The translations under genes and the position numbers were made by a program. From NCBI GenBank assembly GCA_937960725.1, contig CALGOY010000169.1:1-13263 (forward strand): 13,263 nucleotides of DNA, written 5' to 3'. Source of the DNA: an uncultured Bacillota bacterium. Lineage in GTDB: Bacteria > Bacillota > Clostridia > Caldicoprobacterales > UBA3941. Shown piece by piece: positions 5,150 to 12,520 of this stretch (positions are counted from its first letter, which is position 1; each line of letters starts with the position of its first letter). Below the pieces are notes generated by a model. That model had not been told where the DNA came from. It did not search any database and saw only the letters and a program-made list of their open reading frames with translations.

Positions 5150-6058
5150 TTAAAGGTCTATTTGATATTCTACCCTCACTTCAATGTTCTGATCGTAGTT
5201 ACCGAAGCCTTTGCCAAATAGATTCAGGCCTCCAATATTACGGGCGGTGTCGGGGACTGCTATTTTAAAAGGAATATCTTTGCCCGGCTGGATATTGAGC
5301 TGATTTAAAGTAACATCCGATAATACTATTCCATCCAGCATGGTCTCCGTATTAGTTATTCGGCTAGTTTTGAGGAATCCGTGCTGGCTGCCGGCTTTCC
5401 ACCAGCCAGGGGTATAAATGCCTTTGTTTTTTCCAAAATCACCGGGGCTGGTCCAGGTTCCTAGAAGTATTCCATTTAAGTAAAAATAAATATCGGAGGG
5501 CCAGTCTTCTTTGTATCCAGGGAACTCTGAACATATCTCTAGGGATATTTCAATGGAATGGATAGGTCGGGAATAGATAATATAGCTGGGGATGCGATAT
5601 TCTACCCAGCCTGATTGAAACCAGATGAGGGCAGCATTTACACGGGCTGGATCGCTGAAATATCGGGGATCGTCGCAAACTCCAATATAGCCTTCTGTTG
5701 AAGCTAAGCCGCAGGGAGGAGAAACCTCATAAGCTGCAAATTGGCCAACGGGGATAGATACTACTTGATATTCTCTACTGCTAGCTTGGTGTTCAAAGGA
5801 GAGTATAATTTCATCAACTGCTATGTGGCATAATTTCTGGAGGCCTCTTTTTCCCGGTATATTTTCAGTTCGAATAATTCCAGCCTCTTCCATAAGGGAT
5901 ATATGGCGGGTAGTTATGGCGGACGAAACCCCCAAAAGTTTAGCCAGTTCCCCTATATTTTTTGGCCCTTTAGCCAATAATTCCAGGATCCTAATGCGGG
6001 TTTTTGAAGAGAGAGCTTCAAATAGCTTCATATGTTCTGTGCTGACATTTATTTTCAC
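5150..6058 (-). CDS. ArsR-type winged-helix repressor with large C-terminal domain
   Basis: This 302-residue cytoplasmic protein is three times longer than usual ArsR regulators. Residues 10-90 are the winged helix: MKLFEALSSKTRIRILELL, GPKNIGELAKLLGVSSAIT with recognition helix TTRHISLMEEAGI, then a wing (GKRGLQKLCHIA). The typical ArsR metal-binding Cys motif is missing, so metal sensing is unlikely. Residues about 97-302 form a Trp/Gly-rich, apparently beta-rich domain (YFYLNGILLGTWTSPGDFG, IYTPGWWKAGSQHG) that looks like a ligand-binding jelly roll and may sense a sugar. The start is GTG, eight bases after AGGAGG. It diverges from the GH2 gene. A promoter at 6095-6123 contains the motif TAACCTAAGAGTTAATTAG between its boxes, which suggests autorepression. 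The sensor role of the C-terminal domain is inferred. Confidence 0.88.
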   Translation of the reverse strand: MKINVSTEHMKLFEALSSKTRIRILELLAKGPKNIGELAKLLGVSSAITTRHISLMEEAGIIRTENIPGKRGLQKLCHIAVDEIILSFEHQASSREYQVVSIPVGQFAAYEVSPPCGLASTEGYIGVCDDPRYFSDPARVNAALIWFQSGWVEYRIPSYIIYSRPIHSIEISLEICSEFPGYKEDWPSDIYFYLNGILLGTWTSPGDFGKNKGIYTPGWWKAGSQHGFLKTSRITNTETMLDGIVLSDVTLNQLNIQPGKDIPFKIAVPDTARNIGGLNLFGKGFGNYDQNIEVRVEYQIDL

Positions 6059-6094
6059 TGTGATTTCCTCCTAGATTTTACTGCAACTATTTCG

Positions 6095-6123
6095 ATTATA
6101 TAACCTAAGAGTTAATTAGTCAA
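6095..6123 (-). promoter_or_regulatory. Sigma-A promoter of the ArsR-type gene
   Basis: On the minus strand TTGACT (complement of 6118-6123), exactly 17 bases, then TATAAT (complement of 6095-6100). The spacer coincides with operator copy 1 (6101-6119), so a bound repressor would block RNA polymerase. Confidence 0.7.
6101..6119 (-). promoter_or_regulatory. Putative ArsR-type operator, copy 1
   Basis: TAACCTAAGAGTTAATTAG lies within the spacer of the regulator's own promoter. It matches copy 2 (6232-6250) at 16 of 19 positions. Its first 14 bases are an imperfect palindrome (TAAC-T..A-GTTA). Confidence 0.55.
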
Positions 6124-6178
6124 TGTAATAGAGATAAATTTTATATTACAAAAATTATATAAAGTTAAAGTAAATTCA

Positions 6179-6207
6179 TTGACAAAAGCTGGTTGGTTAA
6201 GTATAAT
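6179..6207 (+). promoter_or_regulatory. Consensus sigma-A promoter of the GH2 gene
   Basis: TTGACA (6179-6184), a 17-base spacer and TATAAT (6202-6207): a perfect consensus promoter, which would need a repressor to be regulated. The predicted start is near 6214, leaving a leader of about 50 bases that contains operator copy 2. Confidence 0.9.
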
Positions 6208-6231
6208 GCAATTGTAATCAGATTAATATAA

Positions 6232-6250
6232 TAACTTAAAAGTTAATTAA
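6232..6250 (+). promoter_or_regulatory. Putative ArsR-type operator, copy 2
   Basis: TAACTTAAAAGTTAATTAA; its first 14 bases, TAACTT-AA-AAGTTA (6232-6245), are a perfect palindrome. It lies at about +18 to +36 of the GH2 transcript, just before the ribosome binding site, a good position for roadblock repression. Confidence 0.6.
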
Positions 6251-6264
6251 TAGGGGGCAAGGTA

Positions 6265-8016
6265 ATGGGGATTAATCAAAATGATATTCCAAGGCCGGAA
6301 TATCCGAGACCGCAAATGGTTAGGGATAAATGGATGAACCTAAACGGTTGGTGGGAATTTGAGATCGACCATGGCAACAGTGGAAAGGAAAGGAGATTTT
6401 TTGAAAGGAAAAAGTTAGATGATAAAATATTGGTGCCCTTCTGTCCGGAAAGTAAGCTTTCGGGGGTAGAGTATAAGGATTTTATGGCCGCAGTTTGGTA
6501 TAGGCGGGAATTTACAGTGCCGGAGGATTGGCTGGATCAAAGGGTTATTCTTCACTTTGGTGCAGTAGATTATGAAACTGAAGTATGGGTAAACGGAAAG
6601 AGCGTAGGCACCCACAGGGGAGGATATACTCCTTTTAGCTTTGATATAACGGATTTTCTGCAGAGGGGTAGCAATGTTCTGACTGTATGTGCACAGGATG
6701 ATGTCCGTTCAGGGCTTCAACCCCGAGGGAAACAAAGCAGCCTGTATTACTCCCATGGCTGTGATTATACGAGGACTACAGGGATTTGGCAGACGGTCTG
6801 GCTGGAGTGTGTTCCCCATACATATATAGAGAGCCTTCGAATAACTCCGGATGTAGACAATGGGAGAGTACATTTGGAGGTCTTTTTTGAAGGGGATACC
6901 AGGGATTGCATCCTTGTGGCGGAAGCAAGATATGACTCCAATGAGATGGGCAGCAACACGGCTATAGTTGCTGGCAATAGGGCTTTCCTCACCATAGATT
7001 TGGTTGATATATATCTGTGGGGTCCCGAGCAGCCGAACTTATATGATTTAAAATTGTATATCCAAAAAGGCAATAGTATCGTTGATGAGATATCCAGCTA
7101 TTTTGGACTGAGGAGCATAACCTGGGACAATAGGGCCATATACATTAATGGCAAACCGGTATTTATGAGGCTGGTGCTGGATCAGGGCTTCTATCCCGAT
7201 GGCATCTATACTGCCCCAACGGATGAAGATCTTAAGAGGGATATCGAAATATCCATGGGCTTAGGCTTTAATGGGGCGAGGCTGCATGAAAAGATATTTG
7301 AGCCTAGATTTCTATATTGGGCTGATAAGCTGGGATACCTTGTATGGGGAGAGCATGCAAACTGGGGTTTAGATATTACGACCCCCATGGGGCTGGAGAG
7401 GTTTTTACCGGAATGGCTGGAGGCGTTGAAGCGGGATTACAACCACCCTTCCATTATTGGTTGGTGTCCTTTTAATGAAACCTGGGATATAGACGGCAGA
7501 AAGCAGGACGATGAAGTGCTCAGGATAGTGTATCAAGCTACAAAGGCCATTGATAAAACCAGACCGGTTATCGATACCAGTGGAAATTACCATGTGGTGA
7601 CGGATATTTTTGATATCCACTGCTATGAGCAGGATGTTGAAAAATTTGCTTCATTCTTTGAGCCGATGAAGAGAGGGGGAGAGGTTTATGTAACCTTCCC
7701 GGACAGGCAAAAATACGAAGGTCAGCCTTATTTTGTGAGCGAATACGGTGGAATTTGGTGGAATCCTGGGCAGACTGATGATAAGGGATGGGGTTACGGA
7801 GATAGGCCTAACAGCGAAGAAGAATTTATTCAGCGCTATAAGGGCTTGACGGAAACCCTTCTAAGCAATCCGCGAATCTGTGGATTTTGCTATACCCAGC
7901 TTTATGATATCGAGCAGGAAGTGAATGGATTGTATACTTATGATCGGAAGCCTAAATTTGATCCGGAGATAATTCGCAAAATTAATACTCAAAAGGCGGC
8001 TATCGAAAAAGAATAA
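6265..8016 (+). CDS. Glycoside hydrolase family 2 (beta-galactosidase/glucuronidase-like), cytoplasmic
   Basis: This 583-residue retaining glycosidase has the GH2 layout: sugar-binding jelly roll (about 20-180, with NGWWEFEIDHG, AVWYRREFTVP, TEVWVNGKSVGTHRGGYTPF), an immunoglobulin-like domain (about 185-285), and a TIM barrel (about 290-575). The barrel shows GFNGARLHEKIFEPRFLYWA, then GWCPFNETWD with acid/base Glu405, and FVSEYGGIWW with nucleophile Glu493. There is no signal peptide, so it acts on an imported sugar. It is shorter than LacZ and close to the compact GH2 enzymes of gut and thermophilic Firmicutes. The classical RTSHYP motif is replaced by RLHEKIFEP. A consensus promoter and an operator-like palindrome precede it; the divergent ArsR-type gene is the likely regulator. 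Specificity (galactoside, glucuronide, arabinoside) cannot be read from sequence. Confidence 0.93.
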   Translation: MGINQNDIPRPEYPRPQMVRDKWMNLNGWWEFEIDHGNSGKERRFFERKKLDDKILVPFCPESKLSGVEYKDFMAAVWYRREFTVPEDWLDQRVILHFGAVDYETEVWVNGKSVGTHRGGYTPFSFDITDFLQRGSNVLTVCAQDDVRSGLQPRGKQSSLYYSHGCDYTRTTGIWQTVWLECVPHTYIESLRITPDVDNGRVHLEVFFEGDTRDCILVAEARYDSNEMGSNTAIVAGNRAFLTIDLVDIYLWGPEQPNLYDLKLYIQKGNSIVDEISSYFGLRSITWDNRAIYINGKPVFMRLVLDQGFYPDGIYTAPTDEDLKRDIEISMGLGFNGARLHEKIFEPRFLYWADKLGYLVWGEHANWGLDITTPMGLERFLPEWLEALKRDYNHPSIIGWCPFNETWDIDGRKQDDEVLRIVYQATKAIDKTRPVIDTSGNYHVVTDIFDIHCYEQDVEKFASFFEPMKRGGEVYVTFPDRQKYEGQPYFVSEYGGIWWNPGQTDDKGWGYGDRPNSEEEFIQRYKGLTETLLSNPRICGFCYTQLYDIEQEVNGLYTYDRKPKFDPEIIRKINTQKAAIEKE

Positions 8017-8020
8017 AATA

Positions 8021-8060
8021 AAAAAGGCTATGGGATAATGCCTCCCCATAGCCTTTTTAT
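8021..8060. terminator. Bidirectional terminator between the GH2 and aldolase genes
   Basis: AAAAAGGCTATGGG (8021-8034) pairs perfectly with CCCATAGCCTTTTT (8045-8058), a 14-bp stem with a ten-base loop. T-rich tails lie on both strands. The stop codon of the converging aldolase gene (8060-8062) directly adjoins it. Confidence 0.92.
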
Positions 8061-9346
8061 TACATATTGAAAGCCTCTTCTATCTCTGCCACTTGTTCAT
8101 CGTTGATGCTTACTATATCTCCAAGGCCTTTTGAAGATATAATCGCTTTAGCGCTGTATTCAGCTACTTCAAGCCGATCAAAAGCGTTTAGGAGGGAATC
8201 TCCAGTAACTATGATACAGTCATTTTCTATTAATAGGATTGGAGTGTCTTTTGTTATGGAGTTTGCCACCATTTCAGGCTGCATAAAGCTGGAACCAAAA
8301 GGCAGTTTGGAAATATTGCGAAGGACTATATAGCTTTCCGGGATCGTTTTTGTTTTGAATTTAGCGTCTGTTACTGCAAAAGCCATTATGTTCGGCGGGT
8401 GGGCGATGATTACAGAGTTGATATCCGGATGCTTTTCATATATATACTTATGGAGCATCACGGAACGGCTTGGATTTTTACCGCATTCCTTCCAGTTGTT
8501 CTCGATGCGTACAAGATCGGCTGGTTCTATGTATTTTCTATCAACCCCATAGGGAGTGATGATAAAAGAATTTTCATCTAGCCTTTGTGAAAACGTTCCT
8601 TGGGTGCTGTTAAATAGCCTTTGATCATATGATCTATGGATAAGCTTACACATTTCCTGGCGGGCAGCCCGCTCGACACTGCTAAAGGTTTGAGGAATAA
8701 ATTCGTCCATTTTTACATTTTGTTTATGTTTAGCCATATCAATTTCCCTATCGGTAAGAGCGATAGGCGTGCCTAATATACTGGCATTTATTTCTAATCT
8801 TGCGCAGAAATCCAAGGTTTCAAAGGCCATAAAAGCTTTAAACAGATCCTCGCTTCCTACTACTACTCCGTGATTTTCAAGCATAACGGTTTTGCAGCCC
8901 TCTTCAAATTTTGCCGCTATTTTATTTCCGAGATCCTCGCTGCCTGGAAGGCCGTATTCTGCCATGCCTACAGGTTGGCATAGAAGGTGGGCATCTGGGA
9001 TAAGGCGGGTATTAGGTATTTTTCTAACAATGCTGAATGCGACGAGAGCAGGTGGATGAGCGTGAATGATGGCTTTGATATCAGGTCTTTTCTGATAGAT
9101 CTTTATATGAAATGGCAATTCTACGGATGGTTTATGAATTCCCTCTATGGTTCCATCCGGCTTGACACAAATGATATCCTTGGGGGTGAGAGAACCTTTG
9201 TCTATTCCACTGGGAGTAATCCAAATATCTCCGTTGTCATCTAGAATAGATAGATTTCCGCCTGAAGTGGTAGTCATTCCATAATCATAGATTCGATCCA
9301 TGATCATGACCAGTTGCTCAGCCGGATGAAGTAACTCGAATTTCAA
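8060..9346 (-). CDS. Tandem class II aldolase/adducin-domain protein with degenerate second domain
   Basis: This 428-residue cytoplasmic protein contains two class II (FucA/AraD/RhaD-type) aldolase domains; usual members have one, about 215 residues. Domain 1 (about 1-205) is intact: TTTSGGNLS, TPSGIDKG, catalytic Glu76 (KPSVELPFH), and the metal ligands His95, His97 (HAHPP) and His159 (LENHG). It should split a ketose-1-phosphate such as fuculose- or rhamnulose-1-phosphate, or act on a related ketose phosphate. Domain 2 (about 222-428) keeps the fold (NSTQGTFSQ, TPYGVDRK) but has Met297 for the catalytic Glu, Ile314 for the first metal His, and IENDC in place of LENHG, so it is probably non-catalytic. 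The start is TTG, eight bases from AAGGAGG. It converges on the GH2 gene and diverges from the MFS gene. Substrate unknown. Confidence 0.9.
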   Translation of the reverse strand: MKFELLHPAEQLVMIMDRIYDYGMTTTSGGNLSILDDNGDIWITPSGIDKGSLTPKDIICVKPDGTIEGIHKPSVELPFHIKIYQKRPDIKAIIHAHPPALVAFSIVRKIPNTRLIPDAHLLCQPVGMAEYGLPGSEDLGNKIAAKFEEGCKTVMLENHGVVVGSEDLFKAFMAFETLDFCARLEINASILGTPIALTDREIDMAKHKQNVKMDEFIPQTFSSVERAARQEMCKLIHRSYDQRLFNSTQGTFSQRLDENSFIITPYGVDRKYIEPADLVRIENNWKECGKNPSRSVMLHKYIYEKHPDINSVIIAHPPNIMAFAVTDAKFKTKTIPESYIVLRNISKLPFGSSFMQPEMVANSITKDTPILLIENDCIIVTGDSLLNAFDRLEVAEYSAKAIISSKGLGDIVSINDEQVAEIEEAFNM

Positions 9347-9378
9347 AACGATAACCTCCTTATAAATATAGATTTATA

Positions 9379-9395
9379 ACAATGTGAATCATTGT
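9379..9395 (-). promoter_or_regulatory. Inverted repeat at the aldolase transcription start
   Basis: ACAATG-tgaat-CATTGT, with perfect 6-bp arms, lies directly downstream of the predicted -10 box of the aldolase promoter, over the likely start site. It is unlike the TAARAGTTAATTA motif and may be the site of a different repressor. Confidence 0.45.
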
Positions 9396-9396
9396 A

Positions 9397-9425
9397 ATTC
9401 TATCGCCTTTTTTATATAATTTCAA
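9397..9425 (-). promoter_or_regulatory. Probable promoter of the aldolase gene
   Basis: The minus strand reads TTGAAA (complement of 9420-9425), 17 bases, then TAGAAT (complement of 9397-9402). Each box matches consensus at five of six positions. The predicted start is near 9390 and the leader is about 45 bases. Confidence 0.55.
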
Positions 9426-9444
9426 GTCATATTGTCGTATGAGG

Positions 9445-9462
9445 TAATTAACTTTTATTTTA
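9445..9462 (-). promoter_or_regulatory. Putative ArsR-type operator, copy 3
   Basis: Read on the minus strand, TAAAATAAAAGTTAATTA agrees with operator copy 2 at 16 of 18 positions and contains the invariant TAARAGTTAATTA core, although the left half of the palindrome is degraded. It lies midway between the divergent aldolase and MFS promoters, upstream of both -35 boxes. Confidence 0.45.
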
Positions 9463-9481
9463 GTATACATGAAATGAATCG

Positions 9482-9510
9482 GTGACAAAGGCTAAAAAAA
9501 GATATATAAT
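9482..9510 (+). promoter_or_regulatory. Sigma-A promoter of the MFS transporter gene
   Basis: GTGACA (9482-9487), 17 bases, TATAAT (9505-9510). The start near 9517 gives a leader of about 67 bases ending in GGGGATAGGGG, the same ribosome-binding sequence as the AraC-family gene. Confidence 0.7.
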
Positions 9511-9583
9511 TATTTTGTTATAAAGGGAAGCGCATTAGAAAGAAGTCATTATATGTAAAAATGGCTGAACAGGGGGATAGGGG

Positions 9584-10930
9584 ATGGGTAAAAAGGGAAA
9601 GCGGGTCAGCTTTAATGAAAAATTTAGAAGGCTTTTAGTCCAATGGACTTATCATAATGATATGGAACTTATTAATAGTCCCCATCGCAAAAGCATGGAT
9701 TTTTTTATTCTTCAGGTTATATTTGGGACTGCATTTGGTATTCTAACCGGTGGAACTTATATGTCGGGCTTTGCGATATACATGGGTGCATCGGATGAAT
9801 TGGTGAGCTATATTCCCATTATTGGTAGCATCAGCGGAATTTTTTTGATCTTTGCAGGCACCTTCTTAGAGCGATTTTCTAATCGAAAGAAATTGGTAAT
9901 TGTTTTCAATTTTATTATAAAGCCCATGTTAGTGTCGACTATCTTTATTCCGCTGATTATTCCTAAAACAATGCGGGTGGCAAGCTTGTTTGTTATTTTG
10001 TTAGCGGCGTATACATTAAACTCCCTGATGGGGATGGCTATAAACAGCTGGTTTGTAAAAGTTATTCCTATCGATATCCGGGGAAGATATTTTGCTATGC
10101 GGCAGATTTTAGCTGTTTTGGTATCGGCGCTTCTTCCGCTGTTAGCAGGCTATATCTTGGATATAAGCTATGATCAATATACAGGCTTTGCTATTCTATT
10201 TGGTATGGCATTTATTTTTATGTTCTGTGAAAACTATGCGTTTTGGAATATAGAAGATACAAATGTGGAGAATTTCGGCAAGGGAAATGTAAAAATATAT
10301 GATATATTCCGAATACCTTTGAAAGATAGGTATTTTATGGGATATACCATAAAGCTTGTTATTTTCCACTTGGCCCTTTATTTATCAGCATCTTATGTTC
10401 AAGTATATATGATACGGTATTTAAAACTTCCCTATACCTTTATCAGCAGTATGGTGGTTATGGATGCAGTAATTCAAATATTTGTCTATACGAAGTGGGG
10501 GAGACTGGGGGATAGGAAAGGCCATAGGTATGTAATGGAATTATCTATGTGGTTTTTTGTATTATATATGGCTGCTTGGGCTATTACTTCTCAAAGCAAT
10601 ATGTATTTTTCTATTCCGTTGGCTTATTTATTTTCGGCTATTGCTAATTCCGGTTTTGCTTTGGGCAGCTTTAACAGCCGGTATGATATCATGCCTGAGA
10701 AGGGGAGAAATCTATATGATGCCTTCTATACGGCGGTGATAGGCCTGACCCTGCTTATGGCCCCTTGGCTAGGAGGGCAATTTAAAGGAGTGCTGGCCCG
10801 ATCATCTTCCCTAGCTAATAGTTTACAGTTTGGAGAATTTAGGATTATATTTGCCATATCGGCTATCGGTATTGCTGCTTTGCAAATATTTGGGACTGCC
10901 CAAAAACACTGGAAGCAGAAAAAAGCATAG
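9584..10930 (+). CDS. Major facilitator superfamily transporter
   Basis: This 448-residue integral membrane protein has about 12 hydrophobic segments spread from residue 40 to 440. MFS loop motifs are present: LERFSNRKKLVIV (about 95-107) after the second segment, IDIRGRYFAMR (about 163-173) after the fourth to fifth, and motif-A-like GRLGDRKGHRYVM (306-318) in the second half. The N-terminus is a basic cytoplasmic stretch of about 38 residues. It probably imports the sugar or glycoside handled by the neighbouring GH2 enzyme and aldolase, in symport with protons or cations. It diverges from the aldolase gene across a shared 237-bp control region. No terminator was seen between it and deoB, 95 bases downstream, so read-through is possible. 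The substrate cannot be deduced from sequence. Confidence 0.88.
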   Translation: MGKKGKRVSFNEKFRRLLVQWTYHNDMELINSPHRKSMDFFILQVIFGTAFGILTGGTYMSGFAIYMGASDELVSYIPIIGSISGIFLIFAGTFLERFSNRKKLVIVFNFIIKPMLVSTIFIPLIIPKTMRVASLFVILLAAYTLNSLMGMAINSWFVKVIPIDIRGRYFAMRQILAVLVSALLPLLAGYILDISYDQYTGFAILFGMAFIFMFCENYAFWNIEDTNVENFGKGNVKIYDIFRIPLKDRYFMGYTIKLVIFHLALYLSASYVQVYMIRYLKLPYTFISSMVVMDAVIQIFVYTKWGRLGDRKGHRYVMELSMWFFVLYMAAWAITSQSNMYFSIPLAYLFSAIANSGFALGSFNSRYDIMPEKGRNLYDAFYTAVIGLTLLMAPWLGGQFKGVLARSSSLANSLQFGEFRIIFAISAIGIAALQIFGTAQKHWKQKKA

Positions 10931-11025
10931 CTATGATAGAATTTTATGCTGCTAATTGAGCAATTTAAAAATATAGGATAGATGCGCTTAGGGGATTGAA
11001 GGAAGTATATAGCGAGGTGTATGCA

Positions 11026-12198
11026 ATGAATAAGAGAGTGATATTATTGGTTTTAGATAGTCTTGGAATTGGCGAGATGCCCGATGCTGATAAGTACGGG
11101 GATAGAGGAAGCAATACTTTAAAAAGCCTATGGGAGTCTGGAAAACTACATATCCCGAACTTGGCTGCTATGGGTATATTCAATATTGAAGGCAATGACT
11201 ATGGGGATAAAGTATTTAATCCAAAGGCATCTTTTGCACGGATGGCGGAATTATCTAGCGGTAAAGATACCACGATTGGCCATTGGGAGATTGCGGGATT
11301 GGTATCCCACAAGCCACTGCCAACCTACCCAGAGGGCTTCCCAAAAGAAATAATTGATGCCTTTAAAGAAGCAACCGGTAGGGACGTATTATGTAATTTA
11401 CCCTATTCAGGAACCGAGGTAATTAAGGCATATGGAGAAGAGCATATGAAAACAGGAGCTTTAATTGTATATACCTCAGCGGATAGCGTGTTTCAGGTTG
11501 CTGCCCATGAAGAAGTTGTGCCGGTTGAAGAACTCTACAGATATTGTGAGATGGCACGGGAGATCCTGAAGGGCGAACATGCCGTCGGGAGGGTTATAGC
11601 TAGGCCTTTTATCGGCAGCAAAGAGACTGGATTTACCCGGACCGCCAATCGGCGGGACTTTTCCCTAGAGCCTCAAGGGGAGACCATCTGTGATATTTTA
11701 GTGGAGGAAGGGATTAATACCGTAGGGGTAGGCAAGATATCTGATATTTTTGCTGGGAGGGGAATCCAAAAATCATTTAAGACAGAGGATAATATGGATG
11801 GCATGGACCGGACTATCCAGCTTGTCCGGGATGGAGAGCCGGGCTTTATATTTGTCAATCTGGTAGATTTCGATATGAAGTATGGACACAGAAACGATGT
11901 GTTGGGATATACGGAGGCTCTTAACGCAGTAGATGTTCGGATTGGAGAGCTGATTGATTGTATGAAAGAGGACGATATTCTAATAATAACTGCGGATCAC
12001 GGCTGTGATCCTGCTACCCCCAGTACGGATCATTCTAGGGAGTATACCCCTATGCTGATATACGGTGATACCATAAGAGAAGGCCTAGACCTTGGCACAA
12101 GATCCAGCTTTAGCGATATTGCTGCAACCATAGCTGATATTTTTAGCGTCAGGAAGCCACCCTATGGGGAAAGTTATTATGAAGAAGTTAAAAAATAG
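11026..12198 (+). CDS. deoB: Phosphopentomutase
   Basis: This 390-residue cytoplasmic enzyme interconverts ribose-1-phosphate (or deoxyribose-1-phosphate) and ribose-5-phosphate, linking nucleoside salvage to the pentose phosphate pathway. It belongs to the alkaline-phosphatase superfamily and keeps the two-Mn site: Asp11 (LLVLDSLGIGEMPDA), Asp283 and His288 (VDFDMKYGHR), Asp324, His325 (TADHGCDP) and His336 (STDHSREYTPM). The activating Thr82 lies in GKDTTIGHWE. I choose the ATG at 11026, six bases after GAGGTG, because it gives the family's MNKRVILLVLD start; the upstream TTG at 10996 adds ten residues of no known function. It lies 95 bases after the MFS gene with no terminator between, which raises the option that the imported compound yields a pentose phosphate. 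Identity is very secure. Confidence 0.96.
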   Translation: MNKRVILLVLDSLGIGEMPDADKYGDRGSNTLKSLWESGKLHIPNLAAMGIFNIEGNDYGDKVFNPKASFARMAELSSGKDTTIGHWEIAGLVSHKPLPTYPEGFPKEIIDAFKEATGRDVLCNLPYSGTEVIKAYGEEHMKTGALIVYTSADSVFQVAAHEEVVPVEELYRYCEMAREILKGEHAVGRVIARPFIGSKETGFTRTANRRDFSLEPQGETICDILVEEGINTVGVGKISDIFAGRGIQKSFKTEDNMDGMDRTIQLVRDGEPGFIFVNLVDFDMKYGHRNDVLGYTEALNAVDVRIGELIDCMKEDDILIITADHGCDPATPSTDHSREYTPMLIYGDTIREGLDLGTRSSFSDIAATIADIFSVRKPPYGESYYEEVKK

Positions 12199-12227
12199 GA
12201 TTGGTTAACTAACCAATCCTATTTTTA
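12193..12227 (+). terminator. Terminator of deoB, overlapping the stop codon
   Basis: A near-perfect palindrome (AATAGGATTGGTTA against TAACCAATCCTATT) is followed by TTTTATT. The TAG stop of deoB (12196-12198) is part of the 5' arm. Confidence 0.88.
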
Positions 12228-12489
12228 TTGCATATTCATACACGGGCATAGCCTTAAAATAGTATATGGATGTTGCTTTTAGGATAAAAATGCCATTAAT
12301 TTATAAATGCATATAAATGCAGGAATTAGAGAAATAGTCTACTGTAAAATCTTATTATTTCCAATATTCAATAAAAGGAAGCTGAATGTGTACTTTATCT
12401 TTTAGATAATATACTGATAGGCTGTTTTGAGTTAATATAGCTATAGCTGGGAAGAAGTAAAAGCGATGGAGTTTATAGGCTATTCACTC
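12228..12489. other. Intergenic stretch without recognised gene
   Basis: About 260 AT-rich bases. The only structure noticed is a short direct repeat, ATAAATGC, at 12303-12310 and 12313-12320. No reading frame with a ribosome binding site, RNA gene or mobile element was recognised. Confidence 0.5.
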
Positions 12490-12519
12490 TTGACATGTTC
12501 ATGTACAATATAGTATTAT
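12490..12519 (+). promoter_or_regulatory. Probable promoter of the substrate-binding lipoprotein gene
   Basis: TTGACA (12490-12495), an 18-base spacer and TATTAT (12514-12519). A perfect palindrome, ACATG-tt-CATGT (12493-12504), overlaps the -35 box and spacer and may be an operator. Confidence 0.6.
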
Positions 12520-12520
12520 T

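Noticed and set aside
5150..6058. Arsenic or metal sensing by the ArsR-type protein
   Set aside because: The canonical Cys-rich metal site of the family is absent and neighbours are sugar genes, not metal resistance genes.
8067..9244. Plus-strand open frames of 60-90 codons inside the aldolase gene
   Set aside because: They are antisense to a clearly conserved protein, lack ribosome binding sites and show no recognisable protein features.
10996..11025. TTG start for deoB ten codons upstream
   Set aside because: The ATG at 11026 has a well-placed GAGGTG and gives the conserved family N-terminus; the extra residues match nothing known.
12471..12518. 15-codon frame starting ATGGAGTTTATAGGC
   Set aside because: Weak ribosome binding site, and it runs through the predicted promoter of the lipoprotein gene.
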